Source of the DNA: Vibrionaceae bacterium
GTDB lineage: Bacteria > Pseudomonadota > Gammaproteobacteria > Enterobacterales > Vibrionaceae
Direction of reading: 5' to 3'
Assembly (NCBI GenBank): GCA_018222805.1
Contig: JAAEZQ010000009.1
Span: 62,001-126,000, forward strand
DNA: 64,000 bases
Shown here piece after piece: positions 8,842 through 19,427 of the stretch. The notes under the pieces were generated by a model. The model saw only the letters and a list, made by a program, of their open reading frames with translations, was not told the DNA's origin and ran no database searches. A program made the position numbers and the translations under genes. Position 1 is the stretch's first letter; the number at the start of each line of letters is the position of its first letter.

Positions 8842-8859
8842 GTTAATTAAGGAGAAACA

Positions 8860-10167
8860 ATGGGCAAGCAGGAAGTAAAGACGCGTCATGGTGAACGCGT
8901 TGCTATTGTCGCGGGGCTTCGAACTCCCTTTGCTCGTCAAAGCACGGAATTTAGCCAAGTGCCAGCAGTCGATTTAGGGAAGATGGTAGTAAGCGAAATG
9001 CTTGCTCGAACCGATCTTGATCCGAAATTAATACAACAAGTGGTATTTGGACAGGTTGTACAAATGCCTGAAGCTCCCAATATCGCCCGTGAAATCGTAT
9101 TGGGGACGGGAATGAGTGTCCATACCGATGCCTACAGCGTGACGCGCGCATGTGCCACTAGTTTTCAAGCCGCCGTTAACGTTGCGGAAAGTATTATGGC
9201 TGGCACGATTGATATTGGTATTGCTGGTGGCGCTGATTCATCATCGGTATTGCCGATTGGCGTTTCTAAAAAACTGGCAGCCAACCTTCTGGCTCTGAGC
9301 AAGACCAAAACCCTTGGTCAGAAGCTCGGTATTCTCAAAAACATCAGTTTCAAAGATTTAATGCCAGTTCCTCCTGCCGTTGCTGAGTATTCTACTGGTT
9401 TGTCGATGGGACAAACAGCGGAACAGATGGCGAAAACTCACGGCATTTCGCGCGCAGAGCAAGATGCCCTGGCACATCGTTCCCATACTCTAGCGTCGCA
9501 GGCTTGGAAAGAAGGCAAGATTCAAGGCGAAGTCATGACCGCTTTCCCTGAACCATACAAAAAGTGGATTTCAGAAGACAATAACGTGCGCCATGATTCA
9601 ACGCTAGAGGGGTACGCAAAACTTCGTCCGGCATTTGACCGCCAATATGGCAGTGTGACGGCAGCAAACAGTACGCCCCTGACTGATGGTGGCGCGGCTG
9701 TAATGCTAATGCGCGAAGGTAAAGCGAAAGAGCTTGGAATGGAAATCCTAGGCTACATTCGTGGCTATGCTTTCTCTGCTATTGGCGTAGAGACCGACAT
9801 GTTAATGGGCCCTTCTTACGCGACGGCAAAGGTACTGGAAAATACAGGGCTGGAATTGTCGGATCTGACTCTGATTGATATGCATGAAGCGTTTGCAGCA
9901 CAAGCATTGGCTAATGTGAAAATGTTTGCCTCTGATAAGTTTGCTCAAGAAAACCTGGGCCGCTCTAAAGCCATTGGTGAAATTGACATGGATAAGTTCA
10001 ACGTACTTGGTGGCTCAATTGCTTATGGTCACCCGTTTGCGGCGACGGGCGCACGTATGATGACGCAAACACTGCGCGAGCTAAAACGTCGAGGTGGTGG
10101 TATTGCATTGAACACCGCATGTGCGGCGGGTGGTCTTGGTGCGGCAATGATTCTGGAGGTTGAGTAA
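8860..10167 (+). CDS. fadI: 3-ketoacyl-CoA thiolase FadI (acetyl-CoA acyltransferase)
   Basis: A 435-residue thiolase that cleaves 3-ketoacyl-CoA to acetyl-CoA plus a shortened acyl-CoA, the last step of beta-oxidation. The nucleophile is Cys98 in [10 protein letters not shown], the catalytic His391 is in [11 protein letters not shown], and the general base Cys421 is in [20 protein letters not shown] precedes the ATG. The stop overlaps the fadJ start by one base (TAATG), the arrangement of the E. coli fadIJ operon. A FadR site sits just upstream. Confidence 0.96.
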   Translation: MGKQEVKTRHGERVAIVAGLRTPFARQSTEFSQVPAVDLGKMVVSEMLARTDLDPKLIQQVVFGQVVQMPEAPNIAREIVLGTGMSVHTDAYSVTRACATSFQAAVNVAESIMAGTIDIGIAGGADSSSVLPIGVSKKLAANLLALSKTKTLGQKLGILKNISFKDLMPVPPAVAEYSTGLSMGQTAEQMAKTHGISRAEQDALAHRSHTLASQAWKEGKIQGEVMTAFPEPYKKWISEDNNVRHDSTLEGYAKLRPAFDRQYGSVTAANSTPLTDGGAAVMLMREGKAKELGMEILGYIRGYAFSAIGVETDMLMGPSYATAKVLENTGLELSDLTLIDMHEAFAAQALANVKMFASDKFAQENLGRSKAIGEIDMDKFNVLGGSIAYGHPFAATGARMMTQTLRELKRRGGGIALNTACAAGGLGAAMILEVE

Positions 10168-12278
10168 TGAGCGAGCAAAAAGCATTTAGTCTGAAGATTG
10201 ACGAGCAGAATATCGCTTGGTTGGCAATTGACGTGCCTAATGAAAAGATGAACACGCTACAGGCGGCTTTTGTTGAAGATATGCAGGAAATCTTCGCGCA
10301 GCTAAAAGACTCAACTGGAGTCAAAGGGGTGATTATTCATTCTCTGAAGCCAGATAACTTTGTTGCGGGTGCCGATGTACGCATGCTTGACGCATGTACT
10401 ACCGCAAGCGAAGCGGAAGCGTTGGCAAAACAAGGACAAGAACTCTTCCAACAATTGTCTGACCTGCCTTATCCGGTTGTGGCTGCTATTCATGGCCCAT
10501 GTTTAGGTGGCGGTTTAGAGTTGGCTCTGGCGTGTGATTACCGTGTTTGTACAGAAGCAGACATCACACGTTTAGGTCTACCAGAAGTGCAATTGGGTTT
10601 GCTTCCTGGTTCTGGCGGTACTCAGCGCTTGCCTCGTTTAATTGGCGTATTGCCATCACTCGATTTGATTTTAACGGGTAAACAGCTTCGCGCTAAAAAA
10701 GCCAAGAAACTGGGCGTTGTAGATGCTTGTGTCCCTGAAACTATTTTGCTTGATGTCGCTAAACAGTTTATCGACAAAGGTAAAAATAAAGGTAAGAAAA
10801 AGCTGTCGACCAAAGAAAAGCTGGTGTCGGGCAGCGGGTTAGGGCGCAAGTTTGTGTTTGAGCAAGCGGCGAAAAAAACCAACGAAAAAACCCGAGGCAA
10901 TTATCCGGCTGCAGTGGCGATTCTGGAGGTGATTCAGAATGGTCTGGAGAAGGGGTTCGTTAAAGGTCAGGAGTTAGAAGCGAAGCGCTTTGGTGAACTG
11001 GTAATGAGCCCAGAATCGAAAGCGCTGCGTTCAATCTTCTTTGCGACCACGGAAATGAAGAAAGAACACGGCACTGATGCCAAACCAGCCGCTGTGAAAA
11101 AGGTCGGTGTACTTGGTGGCGGCTTAATGGGCGCTGGTATCAGCCACGTATCCGTTGCGAAAGCCAAAGTGCCAGTTCGCATTAAAGATGTTAGCAATGA
11201 CGGTGTCTTAAATGCGCTGAACTACAACTACAAGTTGTTCGACAAGCAACGTAAGCGTCGCATTCTCTCTAAAGCGGATCTTCAGGCTAAAATGATGCAG
11301 CTTTCGGGTGGCGTAGACTTCATCAGTTTCAACCAGATTGATGTGGTCATTGAGGCGGTTTTTGAAGATCTCGATTTGAAACAGCAGATGGTTGCGGATA
11401 TTGAAGCAAACGCGAAACCGGATACCATTTTTGCGACCAACACGTCGTCGTTGCCAATTCATAAGATAGCTGAGAAAGCAGATCGTCCAGAAAACATTGT
11501 TGGCCTACATTATTTCAGTCCGGTGGAGAAAATGCCGCTAGTGGAGGTTATCCCACATGAAACTACGTCAGACGAGACCATCTCTACGGTGGTGGCGCTA
11601 GCCAAGAAACAAGGCAAAACGCCAATCGTAGTCAAGGACAAAGCTGGCTTTTATGTAAACCGCATTCTTGCTCCTTATATGAATGAAGCGGCGCATATCT
11701 TGTTAGCAAACGAACCGATTGAAAAAATAGATAATGCGTTACTTGATTTTGGTTTCCCGGTTGGGCCGATCACATTGCTTGATGAAGTAGGTGTGGATAT
11801 TGGTGCGAAGATCATGCCGATTCTGGTTGATGAGCTGGGCGAGCGATTCAAAGGTCCAGATGTATTCGATACCCTTCTTAACGACGGTCGCAAAGGCCGT
11901 AAGAGTGGCAAAGGCTTCTACACGTACAAGGGTAAGAAGAAAGAGGTCGATAAGTCTGTTTATAAGCTATTGAAACTTGATCCGGAGTCTAAGCTCAGCG
12001 ATAACGATATTGCACTACGCTGTGTACTGCCAATGTTGAATGAAGCTGTGCGCTGTTTAGATGACGGTATTATTCGCTCGCCACGTGATGGTGATATAGG
12101 TGCGATTTTTGGTATCGGTTTCCCACCCTTCTTAGGGGGACCTTTCCGCTATATGGATCAATATGGTTTGAAAGAGCTGGTCGAGAAAATGAATGAGTTT
12201 GCGTCGAAATATGGTGATCGTTATGCACCCTGTGACGGCTTATTGACTCGAGCGGGTGAAGAGCGCACGTTCTACTAA
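10167..12278 (+). CDS. fadJ: Fatty acid oxidation complex subunit alpha FadJ (enoyl-CoA hydratase / 3-hydroxyacyl-CoA dehydrogenase)
   Basis: A 703-residue bifunctional enzyme. The N-terminal crotonase domain (~1-190) carries the oxyanion [17 protein letters not shown] and catalytic [20 protein letters not shown] segments. The NAD-binding dehydrogenase domain begins near residue 310 with [11 protein letters not shown]. The C-terminal dehydrogenase domain has [11 protein letters not shown] and [15 protein letters not shown]. With FadI it forms the alternative beta-oxidation complex. A Lys/Gly-rich linker between domains (KGKNKGKKK) is somewhat unusual in being very basic. It is followed by a terminator. 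Confidence 0.96.
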   Translation: MSEQKAFSLKIDEQNIAWLAIDVPNEKMNTLQAAFVEDMQEIFAQLKDSTGVKGVIIHSLKPDNFVAGADVRMLDACTTASEAEALAKQGQELFQQLSDLPYPVVAAIHGPCLGGGLELALACDYRVCTEADITRLGLPEVQLGLLPGSGGTQRLPRLIGVLPSLDLILTGKQLRAKKAKKLGVVDACVPETILLDVAKQFIDKGKNKGKKKLSTKEKLVSGSGLGRKFVFEQAAKKTNEKTRGNYPAAVAILEVIQNGLEKGFVKGQELEAKRFGELVMSPESKALRSIFFATTEMKKEHGTDAKPAAVKKVGVLGGGLMGAGISHVSVAKAKVPVRIKDVSNDGVLNALNYNYKLFDKQRKRRILSKADLQAKMMQLSGGVDFISFNQIDVVIEAVFEDLDLKQQMVADIEANAKPDTIFATNTSSLPIHKIAEKADRPENIVGLHYFSPVEKMPLVEVIPHETTSDETISTVVALAKKQGKTPIVVKDKAGFYVNRILAPYMNEAAHILLANEPIEKIDNALLDFGFPVGPITLLDEVGVDIGAKIMPILVDELGERFKGPDVFDTLLNDGRKGRKSGKGFYTYKGKKKEVDKSVYKLLKLDPESKLSDNDIALRCVLPMLNEAVRCLDDGIIRSPRDGDIGAIFGIGFPPFLGGPFRYMDQYGLKELVEKMNEFASKYGDRYAPCDGLLTRAGEERTFY

Positions 12279-12300
12279 GCTCTGAAATCCGATAAAAAAT

Positions 12301-12329
12301 AAAAAGGCTTGCATATCGCAAGCCTTTCT
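12301..12329. terminator. Terminator after fadIJ
   Basis: AAAGGCTTGC ... GCAAGCCTTT (about 12303-12327) with a short ATATC loop, between fadJ and the convergent small gene at 12343. It can serve both strands, although the T-tract is short on the plus strand. Confidence 0.75.
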
Positions 12330-12342
12330 AATCGAGAAGAGA

Positions 12343-12591
12343 TTATTTCTTTTTGTCTTTTTTATCTTTATGGCCTTGACCTGGGTTGTCATCACCATGA
12401 ATGCTGGCGTTACCCTTCTTGTCCTTATCCCAATTCTTAGAAGTACAGTCATCCGACTTGATAGAGACATTGTCACCGCTTAAGCGAACACAGTCTTTAC
12501 TTAGTTCAAAGTCATCACCTTTAACAGTAATTTCTGCATGAGCTGATGCGAATGGAAGTAGAACTGCAGCAATTAATAGGAGTTTTTTCAT
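12343..12591 (-). CDS. Small secreted, highly charged protein of unknown function
   Basis: An 82-residue ORF with a clear Sec signal peptide (MKKLLLIAAVLLPFASAHA, cleavage after residue 19). The mature part of ~63 residues holds two cysteines in a serine/aspartate-rich section (DCVRLSGDNVSIKSDDC), possibly a disulfide loop, and a Lys/Asp tail (GQGHKDKKDKKK). The start at 12591 is chosen for the signal peptide and for GAGG 6 bases upstream; a longer in-frame opening is rejected. I do not recognise the family. It is monocistronic, between fadJ and the M16 protease. Confidence 0.7.
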   Translation of the reverse strand: MKKLLLIAAVLLPFASAHAEITVKGDDFELSKDCVRLSGDNVSIKSDDCTSKNWDKDKKGNASIHGDDNPGQGHKDKKDKKK

Positions 12592-12715
12592 AGTTGCCTC
12601 ATATGCAAGTTGTTGTAATTTGAATATAAGCTCATTGGAGCATAAGCCCATTAGAGCATAAGCTGCAATGACGTTATATCAAATTTCTGCCAATTTTATT
12701 CGAAACCATAGCCTT

Positions 12716-15493
12716 TTATCCTAATCCGCAATCTTTTGGTCGCAGCTGAAACTCTTCAATTGATCCTATTTCTTGACCTAAATGAATACGAGGTTCATCG
12801 ATGTGAGCCAGACCTTGCGAATGCATAACTAATCGGTTTGCTGTTCTAGGTTTTAGTTCATTTACGACAAAACGGATCATATCTGCGCGAGTAAGCTTTT
12901 TGAGTTCTGCCAGCACTTTTTCTCGCTGATTAAATCCAGTGTCTTTGTTCCCTATTGCAACCCAAAGGCGTTGAGCTCGTCCACGCAGTGTGGTGTCCGG
13001 TGTTGCTATTTGATTCCATAAGCCCCGCTTACTGGTGTGCCACTGGTAATCATTAAGCTCTAAAAGCACCATGTAAAACGCATTTAAAAACTCATCAATA
13101 GAAGTAACGAGCTCGGCAGGTGCTGCATTTGGTGATTGGACATAAAGAACGATACCTGGGTGGCGGTTGAGAGGCATGTTCCCCGTGCCTACCATATAGC
13201 CTAATTGCTGCTTGGTGCGGATTTCGTGGAAGAAGGTTGCCGACATCAAATGGTTTGCCAAAGAGTAAAGCGCGATATTACGTGGCTCAATATCTTCACA
13301 TTGGTGATAAATGACGACCGCAGAATCCTGTTGGTTACAGTTCACCTCACGTTGAAAGCTGCCGTTTTGACCTAGCATCACCAATGGTCGTAATGCTTCT
13401 TCATAGCGTTGTTCTTGTACGCGCAGCGCGTCTTTCAGTGTGGTTGCCATGTCGTGCGCCTGCTGACGTTGCCAGTCGCCGTAGACGAACATTTCTACAT
13501 GCAGTTCAGCGAGAATCGATTCTACAAATACTGATAACTCGTCTACTTCAATCTGCTCAAGTGCCTCGGCAAGCGTCGCAAACGGTGGATTGTTCGGCTG
13601 TAATAATCCAGTTAATGAGTTGAACAGCTGAGAAATTGGACGATCTTGCGCTGAATTTCGCCAGTTTCTGAGTAGTTGCTGTTTGATGGTATCAAATCGA
13701 GCTTGGCTAAACTCGCGGGCAGCGAAGCGGCGCAAAATCATGTCTAACAATTGGGGAAGCTTCTGACTAAACCCGGATAAAGTAAGCGTCACGCCACCTT
13801 GATGGGCATACATGTTGTAACCCATGCCTGCGATTTCTGCCTGATAAGTTTCTTGCGCGAGTGAATCGAGAAACATCTCAACGCAGAGGCGGGTTTTTAC
13901 GATGTTTTTTGGTGAAGCGACGGCATGAGAACTGTCTATTGCCACATATACCACACCCTTCGGAACACGGAACTCATCATCTTGTAAATGCCAAAGGCGG
14001 AAACCTTCTAAGTCTTCAATTAGCTCAGGAAGAGAATTGCCTTTTTCCAGAGGCATAGGATCAAGGTTGTAGCATATATACGGGTTCTTTTCGGGTAACA
14101 CAAATTGCCAACGCGGATCAATTTGATGGAAGAAGCGTTTTTGCTCGTTGGTAAATGGCGTCACAGAGTAAGGGGTGAAATACCACTCTGCGGTACGATC
14201 GTATTCTAACCCCTTGGCAATGAGCGTCACTCTTACATTGTCGATGCTTAAATAATTCAACAAATCGCGTTGCAGCGCTTCGTCGTAGCCCGCCATTTTG
14301 TAATCGCCGTATATGGTATCGTCCGGCTGATAGTGCTGCATATTGACCACAAGGTGGCTAACAAAATCAAGCGGCCTTGACGGTTCCTGAAAACGAAATG
14401 CAGATTCGAGCACCGCCTGTTTCTCTAGGTAGCGCCATTCGTCCATCCCTTCTTGACGAATCAAGGTTAAATATTGGAAGACCGCCTGAACGACGTCATC
14501 GACGTGGTCAAGGCCTGTCGGTGTGAGTGTACAGCTTACGGTGAAGTCACGATAATTGCTGCCGCTTGCTCCGCCACCAGCAGAAAGAGAAGTGATCCAT
14601 CCCTTACTCTTGAGCTGAAGCATTAAGCTGCCTTCCCCTTCATAACCCAGTAGATGAGCAAAATAAGAGAGAGGTTTTGTGCCGTAATACTCGTCCATCC
14701 CTGGCATTGGAAAGGTCAAAATTAACTTGCGGAACTCTTTGATAGGCTCTATCTGAACAAATATTCCGGTGCTGCCGTCCGTCCCAATTGGCACATCAAT
14801 CGATTTGCCTCTTAATTGATGATTAGGAATATTTGCAAACATACGTTCTACCCACGCTTGCTGCTCATCAAGGGATTGAGGGCCAAACAGCGTGAGTGTC
14901 ATTAAGTCAGCAGAATATCTAGAACGATGAAATTCGACAATTTCGTCACGAATAGACTTACCGTCTCTGTCGCCGAGCGTATCAAGATTACCAACAGAGA
15001 ACTTTGAAAATGGATGCTCGGGGTTGATAACTTCTTTATTGACCTGATACAGACGACGAGAATCATCATTCAATTTTAGCTTGTATTCTGAATCTACCGC
15101 CTGACGTTCTTTGTCTAACGCTTCCTCATTAAACAATGGCGCGGTAAAGAATTGACTAAAGCGATCTAGCGCTTTTTCAAAGGCATTTGGGGTGACATCG
15201 AAAAAGAAACAGGTGTGCTCTGTTCCAGTCCAAGCGTTGTTTGTACCACCATGTTGGCTAATATAGCTTTGAAATTCGCCTACTTTAGGGTATTTTTCCG
15301 TACCCAAAAAAAGCATGTGTTCTAAATAGTGCGCTAAACCTTGTCGATCATCAGGATCGTCAAAGTGTCCAACGTTCACTGCCAGAGCGGCAGCAGACTG
15401 TTGAGCTGTATCGGAATGAATCACCAACACGCGCAAATCATTACTCAGCGTAATGTAGCGGTATTGATTTGAATCGTTAGGACTTAGGTGCAC
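12716..15493 (-). CDS. M16 family metallopeptidase (pitrilysin / insulinase type)
   Basis: A 925-residue zinc peptidase of the pitrilysin type. The inverted zinc motif HYLEH lies at residues 55-59, with the distal Glu ligand about 75 residues on in the ERQAVDSEYKLKL segment. Four M16 repeats span the length, the second half being catalytically inactive as in the family (insulinase middle and C-terminal domains). There is no obvious signal peptide, unlike E. coli PtrA, so cytoplasmic location is possible. It degrades small peptides of roughly insulin size. It appears monocistronic, 122 bases after the small secreted gene. Confidence 0.9.
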   Translation of the reverse strand: MHLSPNDSNQYRYITLSNDLRVLVIHSDTAQQSAAALAVNVGHFDDPDDRQGLAHYLEHMLFLGTEKYPKVGEFQSYISQHGGTNNAWTGTEHTCFFFDVTPNAFEKALDRFSQFFTAPLFNEEALDKERQAVDSEYKLKLNDDSRRLYQVNKEVINPEHPFSKFSVGNLDTLGDRDGKSIRDEIVEFHRSRYSADLMTLTLFGPQSLDEQQAWVERMFANIPNHQLRGKSIDVPIGTDGSTGIFVQIEPIKEFRKLILTFPMPGMDEYYGTKPLSYFAHLLGYEGEGSLMLQLKSKGWITSLSAGGGASGSNYRDFTVSCTLTPTGLDHVDDVVQAVFQYLTLIRQEGMDEWRYLEKQAVLESAFRFQEPSRPLDFVSHLVVNMQHYQPDDTIYGDYKMAGYDEALQRDLLNYLSIDNVRVTLIAKGLEYDRTAEWYFTPYSVTPFTNEQKRFFHQIDPRWQFVLPEKNPYICYNLDPMPLEKGNSLPELIEDLEGFRLWHLQDDEFRVPKGVVYVAIDSSHAVASPKNIVKTRLCVEMFLDSLAQETYQAEIAGMGYNMYAHQGGVTLTLSGFSQKLPQLLDMILRRFAAREFSQARFDTIKQQLLRNWRNSAQDRPISQLFNSLTGLLQPNNPPFATLAEALEQIEVDELSVFVESILAELHVEMFVYGDWQRQQAHDMATTLKDALRVQEQRYEEALRPLVMLGQNGSFQREVNCNQQDSAVVIYHQCEDIEPRNIALYSLANHLMSATFFHEIRTKQQLGYMVGTGNMPLNRHPGIVLYVQSPNAAPAELVTSIDEFLNAFYMVLLELNDYQWHTSKRGLWNQIATPDTTLRGRAQRLWVAIGNKDTGFNQREKVLAELKKLTRADMIRFVVNELKPRTANRLVMHSQGLAHIDEPRIHLGQEIGSIEEFQLRPKDCGLG

Positions 15494-15869
15494 GATGCGT
15501 CTCCAGGTTTCGCATTACAGTAATTATGAACCCTGAGTGGGGCAGCGCAAATGTTGCGCTTCGACAAATACTGCTCCCTGCGTTTTTGTTATTCGTAAGA
15601 CTACTGCATAGGCCCATCGCTTTTGCGTATGGGGTAGGGCTGTTTGAAGGAATGCACTGAGTTCATGGCGTAGCAAAAGCGGTGATGAACTGAGTATATT
15701 CTTTTTTAATAGATTGTTAAGAAAGTCGCTATCTTCGGCAAGCTAATTGGTATAATGAACAGACAATTATATCAGTATTTATGTTTCGACATTATTAAAA
15801 TTAGCCCCGAATATCTTGTAAAGATAGCAGTCAACCTTTTGGTAGCGTTAGCTATCCATAGGAAATAAC
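15494..15869. other. Divergent intergenic region, M16 peptidase / sixA
   Basis: No ORF or RNA gene is supported in these 376 bases. The only strong signal is an extended -10 for sixA, TGGTATAAT (hexamer 15751-15756), with a poor -35. It implies a ~110-base leader before the sixA ATG. Confidence 0.45.
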
Positions 15870-16334
15870 ATGAAAATATTCATTATGCGTCATGGCGAAG
15901 CCGAACACTTTGCGGATTCTGACGCAGCTAGACAACTGACCCAAAGAGGCAGAGAAGAGTCAGAGGCTGTCGCCCGAGCGTGCAAAGAACAAGGTTGTGC
16001 TCACTTCGACAAAGTACTCGTGAGCCCGTACATTCGTGCCCAACAAACCTGGCAAGAAGTCAGTGCGCATTTTTCGGCTCAAAGCATTGAGACCAATGAA
16101 GATATCACGCCATACGGACAATCTGAATGCGTGTACGACTTTGCCAACGCACTTATCGAAGTCGAAAAACTTGAGTCGTTGCTGTTTGTTTCCCATTTAC
16201 CCTTAGTTGGATATTTGACGGCAGAGTTTGTGAGAGACATGGCACCACCAATGTTCCCGACATCTGGGTTGGTTTGTGTCGAATACGATCCTCAAACCCA
16301 GCAGGGTGAGGTGCTATGGAATATCACGCCATAA
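15870..16334 (+). CDS. sixA: Phosphohistidine phosphatase SixA
   Basis: A 154-residue histidine phosphatase. The catalytic RHG motif is in IMRHGEAEHF (Arg7, His8), the second phosphate-binding region in SPYIRAQQTW, and the second catalytic His in VSHLPLVGYL. SixA removes phosphate from the HPt domain of ArcB and from NPr/PTS phosphohistidines. Length and motifs match the family. A GGAAATAAC sequence precedes the ATG. It lies between the beta-oxidation genes and smrB, as in the E. coli fadIJ-sixA block. Confidence 0.94.
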   Translation: MKIFIMRHGEAEHFADSDAARQLTQRGREESEAVARACKEQGCAHFDKVLVSPYIRAQQTWQEVSAHFSAQSIETNEDITPYGQSECVYDFANALIEVEKLESLLFVSHLPLVGYLTAEFVRDMAPPMFPTSGLVCVEYDPQTQQGEVLWNITP

Positions 16335-16354
16335 GCGTTTAGCCAAATTTGAGC

Positions 16355-16382
16355 AAAAGGCAGGGGTATCCTGCCTTTGTTG
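16355..16382. terminator. Bidirectional terminator, sixA / smrB
   Basis: AAAGGCAGG (16356-16364), loop, CCTGCCTTT (16370-16378), between two convergent stops, with A/T tails on both sides. Confidence 0.78.
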
Positions 16383-16398
16383 TTATAGAACGAATCTT

Positions 16399-16929
16399 TT
16401 ACTTCTCGGGAATTGAGAGAAGGACGAGCAGTGCTCCGTCACCACCAAACTCTAAAGGCGCTTGGTGAAAAGCCATTACATCAGGGTGTTGAGCTAGCCA
16501 TAACGGTGTTTTTTGTTTGAGAATGTGCTTGCCAATACCGTGCTGAACACAAGCACAGTGAATTTCGTTCTTTACGCAGTAAGCGATCATCGCGCCCAAT
16601 TCGCGTTTTGCTTCCTGCTGAGTCATACCATGCATGTCTAGGAATACGTCTGGCACATAGACGCCACGACGTAGACGTTTTACTTCATAAGTGGAAACGT
16701 CATCACGTGCATAGCGAGTGGGCCCTTCTTCATTGAGAAGAGGGACAAACTCATCAGAAAAGTAAAATTCAGAATCACTTGCTTCGCGGTTTGAGCGCTT
16801 GATTTCTTTTTGCTTAGTATTCTTTTTTGGTTGCTGGATTATGGTATCCTGTCGCAACTTTTTTACGCCCTGTACTGCTTCCTGAAACAAGGCGAAATCG
16901 TCATCGTGTTCGGTGTCTTTTTTGCTCAT
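16399..16929 (-). CDS. smrB: Ribosome rescue endonuclease SmrB (YfcN)
   Basis: A 176-residue Smr-domain protein. The N-terminal half is charged and flexible (KKNTKQKEIKRSNRE). The Smr domain starts at about residue 95 with the LDMHGMTQQEAKRELG motif and continues through the HGIGKHILK loop. SmrB is recruited to collided ribosomes and cuts the mRNA between them. It is divergent from prmB with a 63-base shared promoter region, the same neighbour as in E. coli. Confidence 0.93.
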   Translation of the reverse strand: MSKKDTEHDDDFALFQEAVQGVKKLRQDTIIQQPKKNTKQKEIKRSNREASDSEFYFSDEFVPLLNEEGPTRYARDDVSTYEVKRLRRGVYVPDVFLDMHGMTQQEAKRELGAMIAYCVKNEIHCACVQHGIGKHILKQKTPLWLAQHPDVMAFHQAPLEFGGDGALLVLLSIPEK

Positions 16930-16992
16930 TAGGTAAACAATTTCATTAATAAACTTTTATTGGCAGTATTGTAGCGCTTTTCGGAGGCAATT

Positions 16993-17925
16993 TTGGATAA
17001 GATTTTTGTAGAAGAAGCGGTATCTGAGCTACATACCCTTCAAGATATGATTCGTTGGACGGTCAGTCGCTTTAATGCCGCGAACCTGTTTTACGGTCAC
17101 GGTACTGATAACGCGTGGGATGAAGCCGTTCAGCTTATCTTACCAACGTTATACTTACCGATCGATGTGCCTCCACACGTATTGAACTCTCGTCTGACAA
17201 CCAGTGAGCGTATGCGAATTGTAGAGCGAGTAGTAAAACGCATCAACGAGCGTACGCCTACCGCGTACCTGACCAACAAAGCATGGTTCTGTGGTCTAGA
17301 GTTCTTCGTGGATGAACGTGTACTTGTGCCGCGTTCTCCAATCGGTGAACTGATTCAAGCGGAATTCCAACCTTGGTTAGTGGAAGAGCCTGTTCGTATC
17401 ATGGATATGTGTACGGGTAGTGGTTGTATCGCGATTGCTTGTGCTCATGCCTTCCCAGAAGCTGAAGTTGATGCTGTCGATATTTCGACTGACGCACTGC
17501 AAGTGGCTGAGCAAAACGTTCAGGATCACGGTATGGAACAGCAAGTATTCCCAATGCGTTCGGACTTGTTCCGTGACTTGCCAAAAGAGAAGTACAATCT
17601 GATTGTGTCGAACCCACCGTACGTGGACGAAGAAGACATGAACAGCTTACCTGACGAGTTCACGCATGAGCCAGAGCTTGGCCTAGCTGCGGGTACTGAC
17701 GGCCTGAAACTGGTTCGCCGTATTCTGGCTAATGCGCCTGATTACCTAACGGACAATGGCATCCTGATTTGTGAAGTTGGTAACTCAATGATTCATATGA
17801 TGGAACAATACCCAGAGATTCCATTTACTTGGATTGAGTTTGAAAACGGTGGCCACGGCGTATTTATGCTTACGCGTGATCAATTGGTTGAGTGTGCGGA
17901 AGAGTTCAAACTGTACAAAGACTAA
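16993..17925 (+). CDS. prmB: 50S ribosomal protein L3 glutamine methyltransferase PrmB
   Basis: A 310-residue HemK-family methyltransferase that N5-methylates a glutamine of L3. The SAM-binding stretch is [29 protein letters not shown], and the glutamine-binding motif is NPPYVD. An N-terminal helical domain binds the substrate. The start is TTG at 16993, preceded by GGAGG with 5-base spacing; no ATG gives the full family N-terminus, so the alternative start is well supported. It is transcribed toward aroC, 192 bases away, with a terminator in between. Confidence 0.93.
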   Translation: MDKIFVEEAVSELHTLQDMIRWTVSRFNAANLFYGHGTDNAWDEAVQLILPTLYLPIDVPPHVLNSRLTTSERMRIVERVVKRINERTPTAYLTNKAWFCGLEFFVDERVLVPRSPIGELIQAEFQPWLVEEPVRIMDMCTGSGCIAIACAHAFPEAEVDAVDISTDALQVAEQNVQDHGMEQQVFPMRSDLFRDLPKEKYNLIVSNPPYVDEEDMNSLPDEFTHEPELGLAAGTDGLKLVRRILANAPDYLTDNGILICEVGNSMIHMMEQYPEIPFTWIEFENGGHGVFMLTRDQLVECAEEFKLYKD

Positions 17926-17950
17926 TATCATTCCCGCTATAAACCTTTAA

Positions 17951-17978
17951 AACACCGAGCTTAGTGCTCGGTGTTTTT
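17951..17978 (+). terminator. Terminator after prmB
   Basis: AACACCGAGC ... GCTCGGTGTT with a 5-base loop, followed by TTTTTTT. A strong intrinsic terminator, suggesting aroC has its own promoter. Confidence 0.88.
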
Positions 17979-18043
17979 TTATGCGTAATTCATCAGGATT
18001 AAGTGAATATTTACTCTTTACATCAAAACGTAATAGAGCCACT

Positions 18044-18118
18044 ATGAATCCACGAAGAATTGATAAGCAGTTGCGCCTCGATTTGAGAAGGCGTGGCGAC
18101 AATAACTTGAGGAAGTAA
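18044..18118 (+). CDS. Possible 24-residue leader ORF coupled to aroC
   Basis: ATG at 18044 opens a 24-codon frame encoding a very basic peptide ([18 protein letters not shown], then DNNLRK). Its TAA stop shares one base with the aroC ATG (TAATG). The aroC ribosome-binding site (TTGAGGAAG) lies inside its last codons, so translation of the two could be coupled. No aromatic-residue run is present, so it is not a classical attenuator peptide. It may be a chance ORF; a weak ribosome site precedes it. Confidence 0.35.
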   Translation: MNPRRIDKQLRLDLRRRGDNNLRK

Positions 18119-19203
18119 TGGCAGGAAACAGTATCGGACAACATTTCCGAGTGACGACATTCGGGGAAAGTCACGGTATCGCACTGGGATGTATCGTAGA
18201 CGGATGCCCGCCGGGGTTAGAAATTACAGAAGCAGATCTGCAAATCGATCTAGACCGTCGTCGTCCTGGCACATCACGTTACACTACACAGCGTCGTGAG
18301 CCGGATGAAGTAAAAATTCTTTCAGGCGTGTTCGAAGGCAAAACAACAGGCACATCGATCGGCCTGTTGATCGAGAACACGGACCAACGTTCGAAAGACT
18401 ATTCTGAGATTAAAGATAAGTTCCGTCCGGGGCACGCAGATTACACTTACCATCAGAAATATGGCATTCGCGATTACCGTGGTGGCGGCCGTTCGTCAGC
18501 TCGTGAAACCGCAATGCGTGTTGCGGCAGGTGCGATTGCGAAAAAATACCTGAAGGACGAATTCGGCGTAGAAATCCGCGCTTACCTATCACAAATGGGT
18601 GATGTGTCTATCGACAAAGTGGACTGGGATGAAATTGAAAACAACGCATTCTTCTGTCCTGATGTTGATAAAGTTGAGGCGTTTGACCAGCTTATCCGTG
18701 ATCTGAAAAAAGAAGGCGATTCAATTGGTGCGAAGATTCAGGTTGTCGCAACCAATGTGCCTGTTGGTCTTGGTGAGCCAGTCTTTGATCGTTTGGATGC
18801 CGATATTGCGCATGCGCTAATGAGCATAAACGCAGTGAAAGGCGTTGAAGTTGGTGATGGTTTTGATGTCGTAAACCAACGCGGCAGCCAGCACCGTGAC
18901 ACGCTTTCTCCACAAGGTTTTGGTAGTAACCATGCTGGCGGTATTCTTGGTGGCATTTCTACTGGCCAAGATATTGTGGCAAATATTGCGCTTAAGCCAA
19001 CCTCTAGTATCACGGTTCCGGGTGATACAATCACCAAACAAGGCGAGCCAACTCAGTTGATCACCAAAGGTCGTCATGACCCCTGCGTTGGTATCCGTGC
19101 GGTACCGATTGCTGAAGCGATGCTGGCGATTGTTGTGATGGATCATTTGCTTCGTCACCGTGGTCAGAACTTTGGTGTGACGACAGAGACGCCACAGATT
19201 TAA
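18118..19203 (+). CDS. aroC: Chorismate synthase
   Basis: A 361-residue enzyme converting EPSP to chorismate, the last common step of aromatic biosynthesis, needing reduced FMN. Family signatures are present: [18 protein letters not shown] at the N-terminus, then [29 protein letters not shown], and the C-terminal [27 protein letters not shown] gives a good ribosome site. It is followed by a repeat element and then a terminator. Confidence 0.97.
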   Translation: MAGNSIGQHFRVTTFGESHGIALGCIVDGCPPGLEITEADLQIDLDRRRPGTSRYTTQRREPDEVKILSGVFEGKTTGTSIGLLIENTDQRSKDYSEIKDKFRPGHADYTYHQKYGIRDYRGGGRSSARETAMRVAAGAIAKKYLKDEFGVEIRAYLSQMGDVSIDKVDWDEIENNAFFCPDVDKVEAFDQLIRDLKKEGDSIGAKIQVVATNVPVGLGEPVFDRLDADIAHALMSINAVKGVEVGDGFDVVNQRGSQHRDTLSPQGFGSNHAGGILGGISTGQDIVANIALKPTSSITVPGDTITKQGEPTQLITKGRHDPCVGIRAVPIAEAMLAIVVMDHLLRHRGQNFGVTTETPQI

Positions 19204-19208
19204 TGATA

Positions 19209-19370
19209 ATACCAATCGTAGTAAATAACCGGTCATTCTAGCTTGTTAAAATGCTCGAGCACCGCGTTGTCAATTTTGATTGTAGAGTCACTACTTATCG
19301 AAATTTTCCGCCTTGTCCTCAAGCATTTTTCCTACGCTATTTCTGAACACTTACTTACTGTGATTGGTAT
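19209..19370. repeat. Palindromic MITE-like / intergenic repeat downstream of aroC
   Basis: A 162-bp unit bounded by a perfect 9-bp inverted repeat, ATACCAATC (19209-19217) and GATTGGTAT (19362-19370). This extends to an imperfect ~20-bp terminal repeat (AGTAA-A/G-TAA follows on both arms). Internally AAAATGCTCGAG... and ...CTCAAGCATTTT also pair, so the whole unit can fold into one long hairpin. It is non-coding. It has the architecture of ERIC-like or MITE repeats known in vibrios; no clear target duplication is visible. Confidence 0.65.
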
Positions 19371-19379
19371 ATCGATAAC

Positions 19380-19416
19380 AAAAAAGGTTGCCTCATTGGG
19401 CAACCTTTTCTTTTTA
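19380..19416. terminator. Bidirectional terminator, aroC / TRIC gene
   Basis: AAAAGGTTGCC, loop TCATTG, GGCAACCTTTT, then CTTTTT. It lies just before the convergent stop at 19428, with A and T runs on both sides. Confidence 0.85.
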
Positions 19417-19427
19417 ATCTTGCATGT

